A stretch of 54,823 nt of DNA from an uncultured Spirochaetia bacterium (lineage in GTDB: Bacteria > Spirochaetota > Spirochaetia > JABEVK01): positions 1 through 54,823 of the forward strand of contig CALGPJ010000058.1 in NCBI GenBank assembly GCA_937960645.1, given 5' to 3'. Of this stretch, positions 36,683 through 44,682 are shown piece by piece. The notes beneath the pieces are model-generated. The model was not told the origin of the DNA. It did no database searches and worked only from the letters and a program-made list of their open reading frames with translations. Both the position numbers and the translations under genes were made by a program. Numbering within the stretch: position 1 is the first letter of the stretch; each line of letters starts with the position of its first letter.

Positions 36683-37468
36683 ATGGATCTAGGTACCCTT
36701 TCCGGGTTGATCGGCGGTATTTCACTCATCGTTATTTCGATCTTGCTCAATGGTGCCAGCTTGTTGTGGTATGCGGATATCGCCTCGTTTTTTGCCGTCT
36801 TCGGGGGGAGCTTTGCCGCCCTTTTGATCGCCAACCCGATCAGCCGGGCGCTTGGGGTAGGGAATTATATCAAACTCGTTTTTTCGGCACCCAAGAGCGA
36901 AAAGATGGCCGTGATCAGTCAGCTTCAGGCCTTCTCCGAATCGGCCCGAAAAGAGGGGCTGCTCTCCCTGGATGAAAAAATCGAAGAAATCCCCGATCCC
37001 TTCATGCGCAAGGCGATGCGCCTGGTAGTGGACGGCGGCGAACCCGAGTCGATCCGCAACATCCTCACCACGGAAATCGACAGTATGAAGGAGCGGCATT
37101 CCAAGGGCATCGGTTTCATGCAGGACTGGGCCAGTTTGGCACCCGCATTCGGAATGATCGGAACGGTTCAGGGCTTGATCCAAATGATGCAGAACCTGGA
37201 AGACAAGGCCTCGATTGGTAAGGGAATGGCCGTGGCCCTGATCACCACCTATTACGGGGCCCTGGCGGCCAACCTGATCTTCACTCCCATCAAACGAAAA
37301 CTCGAGGAGCGGGACAAGGAAGAGGTGATGACCCGGGAGATCATCGTGGAGGGAAGCCTTTCGATCCTCAGCGGGGAAAACCCCCACATCCTCATGCAAA
37401 AACTTTTGAGCTTCCTTCCGCCCAACGAACGCAAGGCAGCCGAAGAGGAAGTCGAGGGGAAGACCTGA
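36683..37468 (+). CDS. motA: Flagellar motor stator protein MotA
   Basis: Proton or sodium channel subunit of the stator. The 261-aa protein has four membrane helices, two near the N terminus and two after the large cytoplasmic loop. The third helix carries the conserved PAFGMIGTVQGLI, with the channel Pro, and the fourth TPIKRKLEER. The cytoplasmic loop has the charged residues that contact FliG (around FMRKAMRLVVDGGEPESI). Overlaps motB as TGATG. Confidence 0.97.
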   Translation: MDLGTLSGLIGGISLIVISILLNGASLLWYADIASFFAVFGGSFAALLIANPISRALGVGNYIKLVFSAPKSEKMAVISQLQAFSESARKEGLLSLDEKIEEIPDPFMRKAMRLVVDGGEPESIRNILTTEIDSMKERHSKGIGFMQDWASLAPAFGMIGTVQGLIQMMQNLEDKASIGKGMAVALITTYYGALAANLIFTPIKRKLEERDKEEVMTREIIVEGSLSILSGENPHILMQKLLSFLPPNERKAAEEEVEGKT

Positions 37469-38205
37469 TGGCAGCGAAAAAGAAAAAGCAGGAGTGTCCC
37501 GAATGCGTGGGCTCACCGGAGTACATGCTTACCTACGGGGATATGATGACCCTCCTGCTGGTGTTTTTCGTCACCATGTTTTCCCTGGACGATCCCATCG
37601 ATCCCCGGCTTCTACAAGTCAAACTCTCGGCCTTCGTGGGTGTCGGTGAGGCCCAGGGAGGTCTGACCCTTCAAAAAGGTCCCCTGGCCGAGATGGGCAA
37701 TTCGATCGACAGCCTGCCCTCGATGACCGCAGGACGAGCGATGGACCGCAGTTTGCAAGCGGCCATCAGCCTTTTGCAGCCTGAAATCACCGCCAAAAAA
37801 GTCAGGGTTACCGAGGACGAGCGCGGTTTGGTCATCAGCATGAATGGGGATACATTTTTTCCACCGGGCTCTGCCGAATTAAACATGGACGAGGCCCGTC
37901 CCTTGCTGCAGCGCCTCTCCAGTCTTCTCACCTCCGAAGCCCTGGGCGGGCGTCAGATCAGGATCGAGGGGCACAGCGATAACACGCCGACGGACCCCAA
38001 TGGCCCCTTCCCCAGCAACTGGGAATTGAGCACCGCCCGCGGCACGAACGTCTTGCGACGATTGTTGGATTACCAGGTTCCCGAGAAGCGCTTGCAGGTG
38101 GCGGGTTATGCGGATACTCGGCCGGTGGGGGACAACAGTACTCCGGAAGGCCGGGCCTATAACCGCAGGGTCGACATCGTTGTCCTGACCAGGGGGCATT
38201 TGTAA
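37468..38205 (+). CDS. motB: Flagellar motor stator protein MotB
   Basis: Stator subunit anchored to peptidoglycan. The 245-aa protein has an N-terminal CPEC, one membrane helix with the ion-binding Asp25 in YGDMMTLLLVFF, a plug/linker and an OmpA-like domain (about 105-240) with IRIEGHSDNTPTD, NWELSTARGTNVLRRL and GYADTRPV that binds peptidoglycan. The ion type cannot be told from this sequence with certainty. Confidence 0.97.
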   Translation: MAAKKKKQECPECVGSPEYMLTYGDMMTLLLVFFVTMFSLDDPIDPRLLQVKLSAFVGVGEAQGGLTLQKGPLAEMGNSIDSLPSMTAGRAMDRSLQAAISLLQPEITAKKVRVTEDERGLVISMNGDTFFPPGSAELNMDEARPLLQRLSSLLTSEALGGRQIRIEGHSDNTPTDPNGPFPSNWELSTARGTNVLRRLLDYQVPEKRLQVAGYADTRPVGDNSTPEGRAYNRRVDIVVLTRGHL

Positions 38206-38226
38206 AATGAAAAAGGGAGGGAACTT

Positions 38227-38769
38227 ATGTCCGATGATGCTTTGAACGAGGGCGCATCGCAGGAAGCGGCGGCCTCGTCCGCCGGAGGTGGTGTTCCGGA
38301 ATTCGTCATCCTTATTCTCAAAATTGTCGGTATCATCCTGGGCGCCATCCTGCTCACCGTTGTGGTGAGTTACGTCATGTTTCAGATCCTCTCGAGCGAC
38401 CGTCCCTCTCAGAACTTTGCCGAGACCTCGCCGGCCTACGAGGCGAAGCCTCCCATTCTGCAGTGGTATGACCTCATGCTCACAGGAGGAACGGACAGTA
38501 TCCGCGCACGGACCCGAGACGAAAAGAGCGTCAACGTCAAGGTAAGTTTCGGCTACGATCTCAACAATACCGCTTTACAAACCGAGCTCATCAACCAGAA
38601 CCGACGCTGGTTCGACCTCATCCGAAGCCACATCAGCGGAAGCCTGCTCGATGAAATCAAGAACGAGCAGCAATTCAAGGAAGAAATCCGTAGAAAGGTG
38701 AACCAAATCCTGGCGAGTGGCCAGATCCGTGAGGTCCTCTTCATCAACTTCGAGATCTTCGATAACTAA
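38227..38769 (+). CDS. fliL: Flagellar basal body-associated protein FliL
   Basis: Single-span membrane protein that surrounds and stabilises stators. The 180-aa product has a Gly/Ala-rich cytoplasmic N terminus, one helix (about 24-50) and a periplasmic stomatin-like domain ending in QIREVLFINFEIFDN, the usual FliL ending. A 61-base gap with a candidate promoter separates it from fliM. Confidence 0.93.
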   Translation: MSDDALNEGASQEAAASSAGGGVPEFVILILKIVGIILGAILLTVVVSYVMFQILSSDRPSQNFAETSPAYEAKPPILQWYDLMLTGGTDSIRARTRDEKSVNVKVSFGYDLNNTALQTELINQNRRWFDLIRSHISGSLLDEIKNEQQFKEEIRRKVNQILASGQIREVLFINFEIFDN

Positions 38770-38773
38770 TCAT

Positions 38774-38802
38774 TTGAAAAATCCTATTTTAGGGTCGATA
38801 AT
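38774..38802 (+). promoter_or_regulatory. Candidate internal sigma-70 promoter before fliM
   Basis: TTGAAA (38774-38779, 5/6) and GATAAT (38797-38802, 5/6) are separated by 17 bases in the 61-base gap between fliL and fliM. This AT-rich stretch stands out from its surroundings. It would give a transcript starting near 38809, before the fliM Shine-Dalgarno. Confidence 0.5.
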
Positions 38803-38830
38803 GGAAGTGAGAGGGGAGTGAATCGAAGTT

Positions 38831-39880
38831 ATGGGTGGTTTATCACAGGACGAAATCGATAACATTCTACATACGATCAACGCCGGCATTTCCATGCCCG
38901 CGGAGGATATTGCCACCTCGGCGGCAGAGACCAAGAAACTCAAAATTTATGACTTCAAACGACCTGACAAGTTTTCCAAGGAACAGATCCGAACCGTCCA
39001 AAACATTCACGAGTCCTTTTCCCGACTGACGACGACCAGCCTTTCGGCACAATTGCGCTGTTTGGTGGAAGTCAAGGTATCCGCCGTCGACCAGCTCACC
39101 TACGAGGAGTTTACCCGATCCGTCAGCAGTCCCGCCCCGTTGGCAATCATCAATATGGATCCTTTGAAAGGATCGGCCATATTACAGGTTGATACCGGAA
39201 TCGCCTTCGCTATCGTGGACAGGCTTTTTGGAGGTCCGGGTGTCAGCCAGTCGAAAATCGTTCGAGAACTTACCGACATCGAGTCGAGTGTGATGGAGGG
39301 AATCATCCTACGCATCCTGGGAAATATGCGAGAGGCGTGGAGTCAAATCATCGAACTCCGCCCGCGTCTTTCCAACATTGACACGAACATTCAGTTCATT
39401 CAAATCGTGCCTCCCAATGAAATGGTGATTCTCGTTACCCTGGAGATCAAAATTCAGGACAAGCAAAAAGATGTCAATATCGAAGGGATGATGAACCTTT
39501 GTATTCCGTATCTGACCATCGAACCCATCGTCAACAAACTCAGCACCCAATTCTGGTACAGTACGGTGAGAAGAAGCACGACGACGGAATACCTGATGAC
39601 CATCAAAAATCGGATCAGTCAGATCCCCATCCCTATCGTCGTCGAATTGGGTAAAACCGAGATTCACATGAACGAAATCCTCTCACTGAAACCGGGCGAT
39701 CTCATCCTTCTGCCCAACAGTCCGGTGGAGGGGAATCTGGTCGCCAAGGTGGTGAATCAGCCGAAGTATCTGTGCCGGCCTGGATTGGTGGGTAATAAGG
39801 TTGCCGTGCAAATCACCAAGGTATTGGACGAGGGCAGCGGCGATGTCGAAGAGTTGACGGAAGAAGGAGAAGATCTATGA
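38831..39880 (+). CDS. fliM: Flagellar motor switch protein FliM
   Basis: C-ring protein that binds phosphorylated CheY and transmits the signal to FliG. The 349-aa protein has the N-terminal CheY-binding peptide LSQDEIDNILHTI, a CheC-like middle domain with the FliG-contacting loop LFGGPG, and a C-terminal SpoA domain (about 270-330) with IVVELGKTEIHMNEILSLKPGD. The stop overlaps fliY. Confidence 0.97.
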   Translation: MGGLSQDEIDNILHTINAGISMPAEDIATSAAETKKLKIYDFKRPDKFSKEQIRTVQNIHESFSRLTTTSLSAQLRCLVEVKVSAVDQLTYEEFTRSVSSPAPLAIINMDPLKGSAILQVDTGIAFAIVDRLFGGPGVSQSKIVRELTDIESSVMEGIILRILGNMREAWSQIIELRPRLSNIDTNIQFIQIVPPNEMVILVTLEIKIQDKQKDVNIEGMMNLCIPYLTIEPIVNKLSTQFWYSTVRRSTTTEYLMTIKNRISQIPIPIVVELGKTEIHMNEILSLKPGDLILLPNSPVEGNLVAKVVNQPKYLCRPGLVGNKVAVQITKVLDEGSGDVEELTEEGEDL

Positions 39881-41052
39881 GTGATTTGAGTCTTTCCCAG
39901 GATGAAATCGATGCCTTGTTGATGGGGGGCGGCGCTCCGGCTGCCACGAAGAAACAATTGAGTGATTTTGAGCGGGATGGTTTTCGAAAGATTCTTACCG
40001 AGGCTACTGAATTTCAACTCAACTCACTCCGCGGGATGTTGGAAGGGGTCAACATCTCACTTGAATTGGACCTGGTCGAATTGACGGACAGGGATGGCTT
40101 TCTGGACCATTTAAGCAAGGATCAGGAGGTTGTTGAACTCCGTGTGGATATTTCGGGCGACGTCACGAGCCAACACGGGATCTATCTTTCCAGTGACCAT
40201 GCCCTGAAACTGTCCGCCCCGGTGTTGGGCCAGCAGGAAGTCGAGCTCAATGGGGCCACCATCAACGCCCTGGAGGAAGTCGCCAGTCAGTTTACAGCCG
40301 GCATGGTCAATTTCCTGTCCTCCAAGATGAACCTCAACGTCACTCCCTCGCCGGCGTCCGGTCAAAAGGCTCCCAAGGCCCTGTTTTCCACCCCCGATGA
40401 CGATCTCATCACCGTCAAATGGAACATGAGTCTGGGCAAGGATACCATCCAGCTCGTCGAGTTTTACACCTACAACATCGTCAAGAAACTCGTTGGCCAG
40501 GATCCCAACAAGGGTGCTGCGTCGAGCGAAAAGCAAGCTTCCTCGCAGAAGGCGGCGCCCCAAATGGCGGCCTCGCCTTTCCCGGGCGGGGCGGTTCCCG
40601 GAGGGTTCGTTCCCGGTTATGGGGCGCCGGCGGGAGCACCGTGGGGGATGCCCGGTGGCGCTCCGATGCCCAACATGCCGCCGGGTTACCAGGGGACACC
40701 CATGATGGGCATGGTACCCGGGCAGATGGCCTACTACCCCAATGTCCAGTCCGTTCAGTTTCCCAACCTGAATCAGGTTCCTGACATGAAGGACCTGAGC
40801 AACATCGGCCTTCTCATGGATGTCACCATGGAGGTGACCGTGGAACTGGGAAGGGCCAAGCGTCAGATCAAGGACATTCTGGGGATGGGGGAGGGAACCA
40901 TCATCCAGCTGGACAAGCTGGCCGGTGAGCCGGTGGACATATTGGTCAACGGCAAGCTCATCGCCAAGGGGGAGGTCGTCGTCATCGAGGAAAACTTCGG
41001 TGTCCGTGTCACGGAGATCGTCACCACCCAGGACAAGAGCAAAGAATCTTGA
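39877..41052 (+). CDS. fliY: Flagellar motor switch protein FliY/FliN
   Basis: C-ring base protein of 391 aa, much longer than enterobacterial FliN. Order: N-terminal CheY-binding-like LSQDEIDALL, a CheC-like middle domain (about 28-200), a Gly/Pro/Met/Ala-rich linker (about 215-300), and the C-terminal SpoA domain with LLMDVTMEVTVELGRAKRQI and GEPVDILVNGKLIAKGEVV. This matches the FliY form of spirochaetes and Bacillus. The Asn of CheC-type ExxN phosphatase motifs is not evident: the aligned places read EATE (42-45) and EVAS (134-137). The product may thus be structural only. Confidence 0.94.
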   Translation: MSDLSLSQDEIDALLMGGGAPAATKKQLSDFERDGFRKILTEATEFQLNSLRGMLEGVNISLELDLVELTDRDGFLDHLSKDQEVVELRVDISGDVTSQHGIYLSSDHALKLSAPVLGQQEVELNGATINALEEVASQFTAGMVNFLSSKMNLNVTPSPASGQKAPKALFSTPDDDLITVKWNMSLGKDTIQLVEFYTYNIVKKLVGQDPNKGAASSEKQASSQKAAPQMAASPFPGGAVPGGFVPGYGAPAGAPWGMPGGAPMPNMPPGYQGTPMMGMVPGQMAYYPNVQSVQFPNLNQVPDMKDLSNIGLLMDVTMEVTVELGRAKRQIKDILGMGEGTIIQLDKLAGEPVDILVNGKLIAKGEVVVIEENFGVRVTEIVTTQDKSKES

Positions 41053-41618
41053 AAACCTCTCTCCTCCTAATCATCCTCGTCGCGTCGTCAGTAGCCTGGG
41101 GGCAGAACAATCCGCCATCGCCGCCACCCGTCGATGAGACCCAGCTGAAGTTGGATGCGGGACCGGCCGATTCCGCGCCTATCGAGGGCGCTGATCTGGG
41201 AATGTGGGACTTCGTTCGAATGATCCTCGTTCTCGGTCTCATGGTAGGTCTGATTTGGGGCTTCGTGCATGTGCTCAAACGGATGACCCAGAGGCCCGTG
41301 GAGGAACTCGATGGAGTGAAACTTCTAGCGACCTTCTCCCTGGCGCCGTCCCGGTATCTGTACTTCGTGGAAATAGGTAACCGCGTGTTCGTGCTGACGG
41401 GAGCCGAAAACGGCGTTCACAACCTGACAGAACTCGATGATCAGGTCTTGATCGATAGTCTCCGCCTGAAGGCCTCGCAAATCAAGCCCAAGGGGCAGCC
41501 GTTCTGGGAGATGTTGAAAAATATGTTGGGGCCCCACAAACCCCCGATGGTGACACCGCCGGCCTCTCAAACCGAGGAATTTTTTCGAAAACAGCGCGAT
41601 CGGCTCAACAAACTGTAA
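41049..41618 (+). CDS. fliO: Flagellar biosynthesis protein FliO (FliZ)
   Basis: Helps assemble the FliP export pore. The 189-aa product has a cleavable-looking signal (about 1-18), a Pro-rich periplasmic stretch, one membrane helix (about 55-78) and a basic cytoplasmic FliO domain with LLATFSLAPSRYLYFVEIGNRVFVLTG. It starts at TTG 41049 overlapping the fliY stop. The treponemal and Borrelia name is fliZ. A 77-base gap with a candidate promoter follows. Confidence 0.9.
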   Translation: MKTSLLLIILVASSVAWGQNNPPSPPPVDETQLKLDAGPADSAPIEGADLGMWDFVRMILVLGLMVGLIWGFVHVLKRMTQRPVEELDGVKLLATFSLAPSRYLYFVEIGNRVFVLTGAENGVHNLTELDDQVLIDSLRLKASQIKPKGQPFWEMLKNMLGPHKPPMVTPPASQTEEFFRKQRDRLNKL

Positions 41619-41635
41619 AAAAATGACAAATACCC

Positions 41636-41664
41636 GTGACAAACGTCACAAATTCACATATACT
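41636..41664 (+). promoter_or_regulatory. Candidate internal sigma-70 promoter and palindrome before fliP
   Basis: GTGACA (41636-41641, 5/6) and TATACT (41659-41664, 5/6) are separated by 17 bases. The -35 lies inside a perfect inverted repeat GTGAC-AAAC-GTCAC (41636-41649), which could be an operator for a repressor or activator. It is in the largest gap of the flagellar operon. Confidence 0.5.
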
Positions 41665-41695
41665 GTAAGAGCAGTTTTCTGTACCTGGGGGGGGA

Positions 41696-42484
41696 ATGAA
41701 AACGCTCTATCGAGCTGTCTTGATCTTTTTTCTTGGCATGGTATGCCAGGCTCCTGAAATCAGCGCCCAGACGCCGACATTCAGAACCCAAGAGGGGCTG
41801 AATCTGCCCCTGGTCGACGTCCAGGTGCGTCCGCCGAATTCGAACCAGGAAGTCGCCCTTTCGGTTCAGATCCTCCTTCTCCTAACGTTGATCGCACTCT
41901 CCCCGAGCATCCTCGTCCTCATGACGAGCTTTTTACGGGTATCGATCGTCATGGATTTCATCAAGCGGGCCCTCGCCCTGCAGCAGGTTCCCCCCAACCA
42001 GGTGCTGATGGGCGTCAGTCTGTTTTTGACCCTTTTCATCATGTGGCCGGTATTTTCCGAAATCTATAACCAGGCCTTCGTTCCCTTCTCCGAAGGGCAG
42101 ATCAATCTTCAGGAAATGTACAACCGGGCCGAGGGGCCGCTGCGCCTCTTCATGTTTCGGCAGATGAGCGGCAACCGGCACCAGGAAATTCAGTTGTTCA
42201 TGCGCCTCAGCAACCTCCCCCGGCCTGAGAACTTCAGCCAGGTGCCGACCTATGTGCTCATCCCGGCCTTTGTGCTCCACGAGATGACGGTGGCCTTTAA
42301 AATGGGGATATTGATCTTCATTCCCTTCATCATCATCGATATGGTGGTTTCCAGCGCCCTCATGGCCATGGGAATGATCATGCTGCCACCGGTCATGATT
42401 TCCACTCCCTTCAAGCTCATGCTCTTCGTGTTGGTCGATGGCTGGGGTCTCTTGACCCAGCAATTGGTGAGGAGCTTTTTATGA
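41696..42484 (+). CDS. fliP: Flagellar type III export pore protein FliP
   Basis: Core subunit of the export gate (FliP5-FliQ4-FliR1). The 262-aa protein has a signal peptide (to about residue 25), then membrane segments with SILVLMTSFLRVSIVMDFIKRAL and, near the C terminus, AFKMGILIFIPFIIIDMVVSS and MGMIMLPPVMIS, the family signatures. A GGGGGGGAA run lies before ATG 41696. It overlaps fliQ as ATGA. Confidence 0.97.
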   Translation: MKTLYRAVLIFFLGMVCQAPEISAQTPTFRTQEGLNLPLVDVQVRPPNSNQEVALSVQILLLLTLIALSPSILVLMTSFLRVSIVMDFIKRALALQQVPPNQVLMGVSLFLTLFIMWPVFSEIYNQAFVPFSEGQINLQEMYNRAEGPLRLFMFRQMSGNRHQEIQLFMRLSNLPRPENFSQVPTYVLIPAFVLHEMTVAFKMGILIFIPFIIIDMVVSSALMAMGMIMLPPVMISTPFKLMLFVLVDGWGLLTQQLVRSFL

Positions 42485-42750
42485 CCCTGGGCGATGTGGT
42501 TCAAATCTTCAATTCGGGCATCCTTCAGGTTCTGGCTCTGAGCGCGCCGGTGCTCATTGTCAGCATCGTGGTCGGCCTGGTCATCAGCATCCTTCAGGCA
42601 ACCACCTCCATCCAGGATCAGACCCTTTCCTTCGTACCCAAGATCGCCGCCATCATGGCCGTGCTGATCATCTTCGGTCCCTGGATGTTCACGGTGCTCC
42701 GGAACTTTACCGTTCAGCTCTTCCAGCGATTGCCGGATATGGTGAGGTAG
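42481..42750 (+). CDS. fliQ: Flagellar export gate protein FliQ
   Basis: Small two-helix export gate subunit of 89 aa. Helices are at about 15-38 and 52-75; SAPVLIVSIVVGLVISILQATTSIQDQTL is the family signature, followed by FVPKIAAI. Stop is 4 bases before the fliR start. Confidence 0.97.
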   Translation: MTLGDVVQIFNSGILQVLALSAPVLIVSIVVGLVISILQATTSIQDQTLSFVPKIAAIMAVLIIFGPWMFTVLRNFTVQLFQRLPDMVR

Positions 42751-42754
42751 ACGC

Positions 42755-43555
42755 ATGACCATCATGACCCTTGTGGCCGGCGCTAACCTGTTTTTCCTGA
42801 TCTTTGCCCGCATCTTCGCCTTTTTCAGCGTGTCCCCTCTTCTGGGCAGTCAGGCCCTGCCGGGGATGGCACGGGCCGGTTTGGCGTTGATGACCACCGT
42901 CACCGTGTTTCCCTGGGCCCAGGGTGCCGGTATTTGGGTGATCCCCGATAACGGTTGGGCCTACCTGGCGTTGATTTTTGGCGAGGCCCTGCTGGGGCTG
43001 TTTCAGGGTCTCGTTCTCGTGATGGTGTTTTCCATTTTCCAGATGAGTGGCCAGCTTTTGGCGACCCCGATGGGCTTTGGTGCCAGTGAAGTCTTCGACC
43101 CCATGGCCCAAATCGAATTGCCGCTCATTGGACAACTGTTCAACCTCGTCGCCACGCTTCTTTTTCTTTCCATTCAAGGTGTGCAAAAGATGTTTTTGAC
43201 GGGAATCTGGCAAAGTCTCAGGTCCTTGAAAGCCTCGGACTTTTTGGTCGTCCAGGGGGGTAATCCCTACGCCCTGGTGGGCGCCTTCGCCGAACTTTTC
43301 ACCCGGTCCCTCCTTCTCAGTTTTCCCATCCTCGGAGTACTCATCCTGGTGAATATCACCATGGGACTGTTCGGGAAGGCGGCTCCCCAGATGAACCTGA
43401 TGATGATCGGCTTCCCCATCACCATTTTGGTCGGATTCGTGGTGATGATCCTGGTTTTCCCCTACCTGGCCAACGCGTTCGGGGTACTTTTGGACAGGGG
43501 ACTGGAGATGGTGTTGCGGGTTTCGGGGGCAGCCCCGGGTACGGTGCCACGATGA
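42755..43555 (+). CDS. fliR: Flagellar export gate protein FliR
   Basis: Third membrane component of the export gate, 266 aa, with about six membrane helices. Recognised by its place and by LIFARIFAFFSVSPLLGS, FGEALLGLFQGLVLVMVF, GFGASEVFDPMAQIELP, and LGKAAPQ-like LFGKAAPQMNLMMIGFPI late in the sequence. Overlaps flhB as ATGA. Confidence 0.96.
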   Translation: MTIMTLVAGANLFFLIFARIFAFFSVSPLLGSQALPGMARAGLALMTTVTVFPWAQGAGIWVIPDNGWAYLALIFGEALLGLFQGLVLVMVFSIFQMSGQLLATPMGFGASEVFDPMAQIELPLIGQLFNLVATLLFLSIQGVQKMFLTGIWQSLRSLKASDFLVVQGGNPYALVGAFAELFTRSLLLSFPILGVLILVNITMGLFGKAAPQMNLMMIGFPITILVGFVVMILVFPYLANAFGVLLDRGLEMVLRVSGAAPGTVPR

Positions 43556-44682
43556 CGACCCAATACTGGGAAGAAAATTTGTTTTGGATCCCTCTCCAAT
43601 GGTTTGCGGCAGAGGACGAGGGGCGGACCGAACAGCCCACCGAACAGAAAATTCAAAAGGCCCGCGAGGAAGGGAAGGTCGCCAAGAGCCCGGACCTCAC
43701 ATCCGCGGTGGTCCTTCTCCTCCCCATCGGCTTGATCTTTTTGGCCTCGGGGTATTTTTTCAGTACCCTGCACGAGATGCTGATGTTTTACCTGACGCGC
43801 GTTGCGGACGGGGCACTGGAGAACAAGCTCTTCGACCCTAACCCCTTTTTCGGGTATCTGGCGCGCCTGTCGGTTCCGATCCTGGTCGTTGCCCTGTCCG
43901 CAGGCGTGTTGGGTAATGTGCTTCAGGTCGGATTTCTTTTTACCACCAAGCCCATCACCCCGGACTTCTCCCGAATCGTCCCGAAGTTCGGTCAGTTTTT
44001 TCAACGAGCGCTCTTTTCGGCAGAGGCCGCTTTCAATTTGGGAAAGAGCCTCCTCAAGGTGCTGGTGATCGCCCTCATCGCCTATCTCAACATCCTCGCT
44101 GCCTGGCCACGGATGGTCCATCTCATGGATCTGCCTTTCGCTCAGGGGGCGGGGTACATCGGCAGTACGGGTCTCATGATCGTGCTCCAGGGGGCTGTGG
44201 CCCTCCTCCTTCTCTCCGTGCCCGATTACATGTTCCAACGGTGGCGCCACACCGAGAGTTTGATGATGAGTCGCGAAGAAGTAAAAGAGGAACGCAAGCA
44301 GTCGGAAGGGGACCCCCTGGTCAAGAGCCGGCTTCGCGAAAAGATGCGGCAGATCCTGCGGCAGAACCTTACGGCCACCGTTCCCAAGGCCACGGTGGTG
44401 GTGACTAACCCGACCCACTTTGCCTGTGCCCTGGAGTGGAACTCCCTGACCATGACCGCCCCCATGCTCACCGCCAAGGGGGAAGACCTGATGGCACAGC
44501 GGATCAAGGAAATCGCCCGGGAAAACGGTGTTCCTGTGGTGGAAAACAAGCCCCTGGCACGGAGCCTGTATTACTCGGTAAACGTCGGTGACGAGATTCC
44601 CGAGGAGTACTGGGAAGTGGTGGTGCGCATCCTGGTTGCCATTCAACAGAAGACCGAAAAGAGTCAGGAGGCTGTCGGATGA
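43552..44682 (+). CDS. flhB: Flagellar export switch protein FlhB
   Basis: Export gate protein that controls the switch of substrate from hook to filament. The 376-aa protein has an N-terminal cytoplasmic stretch (EDEGRTEQPTEQKIQKAREEG), four membrane helices and a cytoplasmic domain with the self-cleaving NPTH at 286-289. Cleavage would occur between Asn286 and Pro287. Overlaps flhA as ATGA. Confidence 0.97.
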   Translation: MTTQYWEENLFWIPLQWFAAEDEGRTEQPTEQKIQKAREEGKVAKSPDLTSAVVLLLPIGLIFLASGYFFSTLHEMLMFYLTRVADGALENKLFDPNPFFGYLARLSVPILVVALSAGVLGNVLQVGFLFTTKPITPDFSRIVPKFGQFFQRALFSAEAAFNLGKSLLKVLVIALIAYLNILAAWPRMVHLMDLPFAQGAGYIGSTGLMIVLQGAVALLLLSVPDYMFQRWRHTESLMMSREEVKEERKQSEGDPLVKSRLREKMRQILRQNLTATVPKATVVVTNPTHFACALEWNSLTMTAPMLTAKGEDLMAQRIKEIARENGVPVVENKPLARSLYYSVNVGDEIPEEYWEVVVRILVAIQQKTEKSQEAVG

